A DNA stretch of 64,000 nt from Epiperipatus broadwayi. Lineage: Eukaryota; Onychophora; Udeonychophora; Euonychophora; Peripatidae. Positions 62,832 through 64,000 of this stretch are shown one piece after another (position 1 is the first letter of the stretch; each line of letters starts with the position of its first letter). A program made the translations under genes and the position numbers. The DNA lies in assembly GCA_028023455.1 (NCBI GenBank), contig JAQFVV010013303.1:62001-126000 (forward strand), read 5' to 3'. Below the pieces are notes generated by a model that worked only from the letters and a program-made list of their open reading frames with translations, was not told the DNA's origin and searched no databases.

Positions 62832-64000
62832 ATGGAGGAAGAAACTGGAGAGGAAGTATAATGTAAGGGTATAACATTGTGGTCTGGGAGAGAGATTATT
62901 GAAGGTAGTAGTAGCATGGAGGGAGAGACAGAAGTAGAAGATTCAGGGAAGGAGTTGGATGCCTGGATGGAGAGGTTGATGAAAAATCTGGCTGTTAGAG
63001 ACCAGACAAATAAACATGACATGGAAGAAAGAGATTGGCTGTTAGAGACCAGACAAATAAACATGACATGGAAGAAAGAGATGGGAAAATGGAGCAAAGA
63101 TTCAAGACCTTGGGTAAAGAGATCAGATAAAGAGATAGGAAAAGTGAAGAAAGAGATAAACAGTCAGAGGAGAGGCTGCACATAATGCTACAGGGTTTGA
63201 AGATCAGCTATCAGCAGAAATATGAGGAAGTCCACTGCTGAACAAAGGCCAAGAATAAAACAGTAACAAAATGATAGCAATGAAAAGGGAGATTAGGCAA
63301 TTGGAGATCAGGTTGAGCAATGGGAAATGGCCATGAAACTGATAATCTCTAAGCTCATAGAGGATGTGAACAGCAAGCTAAGGGATCAGGAGGCCACAGT
63401 CAAGAGTTTACAGAAAGTTCATGGGGAAGTGAGAGATGAGATCCACAGGCTAAAGGAAGACTTGGCACAAAATAACCAAGGTGTCCATGCAAGGAATTTG
63501 ACAGCATACAAGAGATAAAGAAAAATATTGCAGAAGTAAAGAAGCAAGAGAAAACTTTAGAGGTCAACTTGGCTACTATAAGCCAAGCAGGTCTGTTGAA
63601 GGGAAGGATAGTACTAAGCCATGTCCAGAAGATAGCCGCAGTTAAATAGACACAGTACCAGGTATCAGTGAACCATAGATAATTTCATGGACATTGCCAG
63701 TGGTGGGAAGATGAGGTCCCTCGATGGCAGGAAATGACCAGACTGTCATCCCAAGTAAGAATTATCTGAACCAAGAGGATGGAACAGTGGAATCAAGTTT
63801 GAGAGATCAAGAAGAACTGTTGTTAAGTATACCCAAGTACCTGTCAAAATTTATATAGGTCAAGGCCTTCAAGGGAGATGTTGGGGAGAATCCAAGAGCC
63901 TATATTGACAGTATGAGAAAGCTATTCCCATTCCAAAAGGTCCCAATGGCTGATGAGGTAGGATTTGCCAGCCACCACTTACACGGCTATGCCAAGTCCT
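62832..64000 (+). pseudogene. Ty3-like Gag-coding remnant, cut by the window end
   Basis: The opening part (62877-63185) is acidic and Lys/Glu-rich. It includes a 47-bp tandem duplication (ttggctgttagagaccagac at about 62988 and 63034) that shifts the frame. 63327-63518 encodes a clear coiled coil (SKLIEDVNSKLRDQEATVK). After further breaks, 63865-63999 reads AFKGDVGENPRAYIDSMRKL and on to ASHHLHGYAKS. This fits the start of a retrotransposon Gag capsid domain: an F.G.....P..YI....K.F opening, an acidic ADE turn, and a final HLHGYAK before the expected tryptophan. The element should continue beyond the window. Frame breaks show it is not intact. Confidence 0.6.
62988..63080. repeat. 47-bp tandem duplication in the Gag-like remnant
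   Basis: ttggctgttagagaccagac followed by aaataaacatgacatggaag is repeated head to tail almost without change. Since 47 is not a multiple of three, it changes the frame of the coding remnant. Confidence 0.92.

Overview
The window is eukaryotic and very AT-rich, by eye well above 70 % A+T. I found no intact protein-coding gene and no bacterial-type operon, ribosome binding site or CRISPR array. Almost everything recognisable is transposable-element debris in apparently intergenic or intronic DNA. The mix is an invertebrate metazoan mix: tRNA-derived SINEs, SCAND3/ZBED-type hAT elements, Ty3-like LTR pieces, a 5'-truncated LINE with AAT tails, foldback elements, and one U2 snRNA-like locus. A mollusc, cnidarian or chelicerate would all fit. 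I cannot name the species.

Layout. 1-9 kb: AT-rich background with three tRNA-derived insertions (two with visible target-site duplications) and two local duplications. 9-15 kb: a slightly GC-richer patch, a foldback element in a TA repeat, another tRNA-like remnant, and a U2 snRNA-like sequence on the minus strand (14371-14556). 15.8-18.5 kb: repeat B (LTR-like, plus strand) interrupted by solo LTR C1 (minus strand). 18.7-20 kb: a TTAA-flanked piggyBac-like candidate holding E-box-bearing tandem repeats. 22.9-24.5 kb: a hAT element with a perfect 8-bp target duplication. 27.6-29.8 kb: two primer-binding-site-like motifs facing each other, the right one next to LTR C2.

30.8-40.7 kb is the most complex block. 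It has a pyrimidine-rich stretch, LTR-like repeat A1 (with a TTA microsatellite and a duplicated TATA-box segment), decayed coiled-coil-coding sequence, a tandem duplication, a second copy of B, and LTR-like repeat A2. A2 is split by a 2.1-kb terminal-inverted-repeat transposon that itself holds a long-hairpin foldback element and a tandem duplication. A1 and A2 are direct repeats and may be the LTRs of one rearranged element.

40.7-50 kb is mostly featureless apart from a SINE with a 16-bp target duplication and small repeats. 50.2-50.35 kb is a near-perfect palindrome. 50.9-53.4 kb is a decayed autonomous hAT element. 54.2-57.8 kb is a stack of three LINE 3' ends of one family, each ending in an AAT-type tail. 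58.6-59.1 kb is a large foldback, 59.4-60.5 kb a non-autonomous hAT, and from 62.8 kb to the window end there is a Ty3-like Gag-coding remnant. The elements do not form a pathway. What they record is an order of insertions: C into B, the TIR element into A2, the foldback into the TIR element, and LINE into LINE tails.
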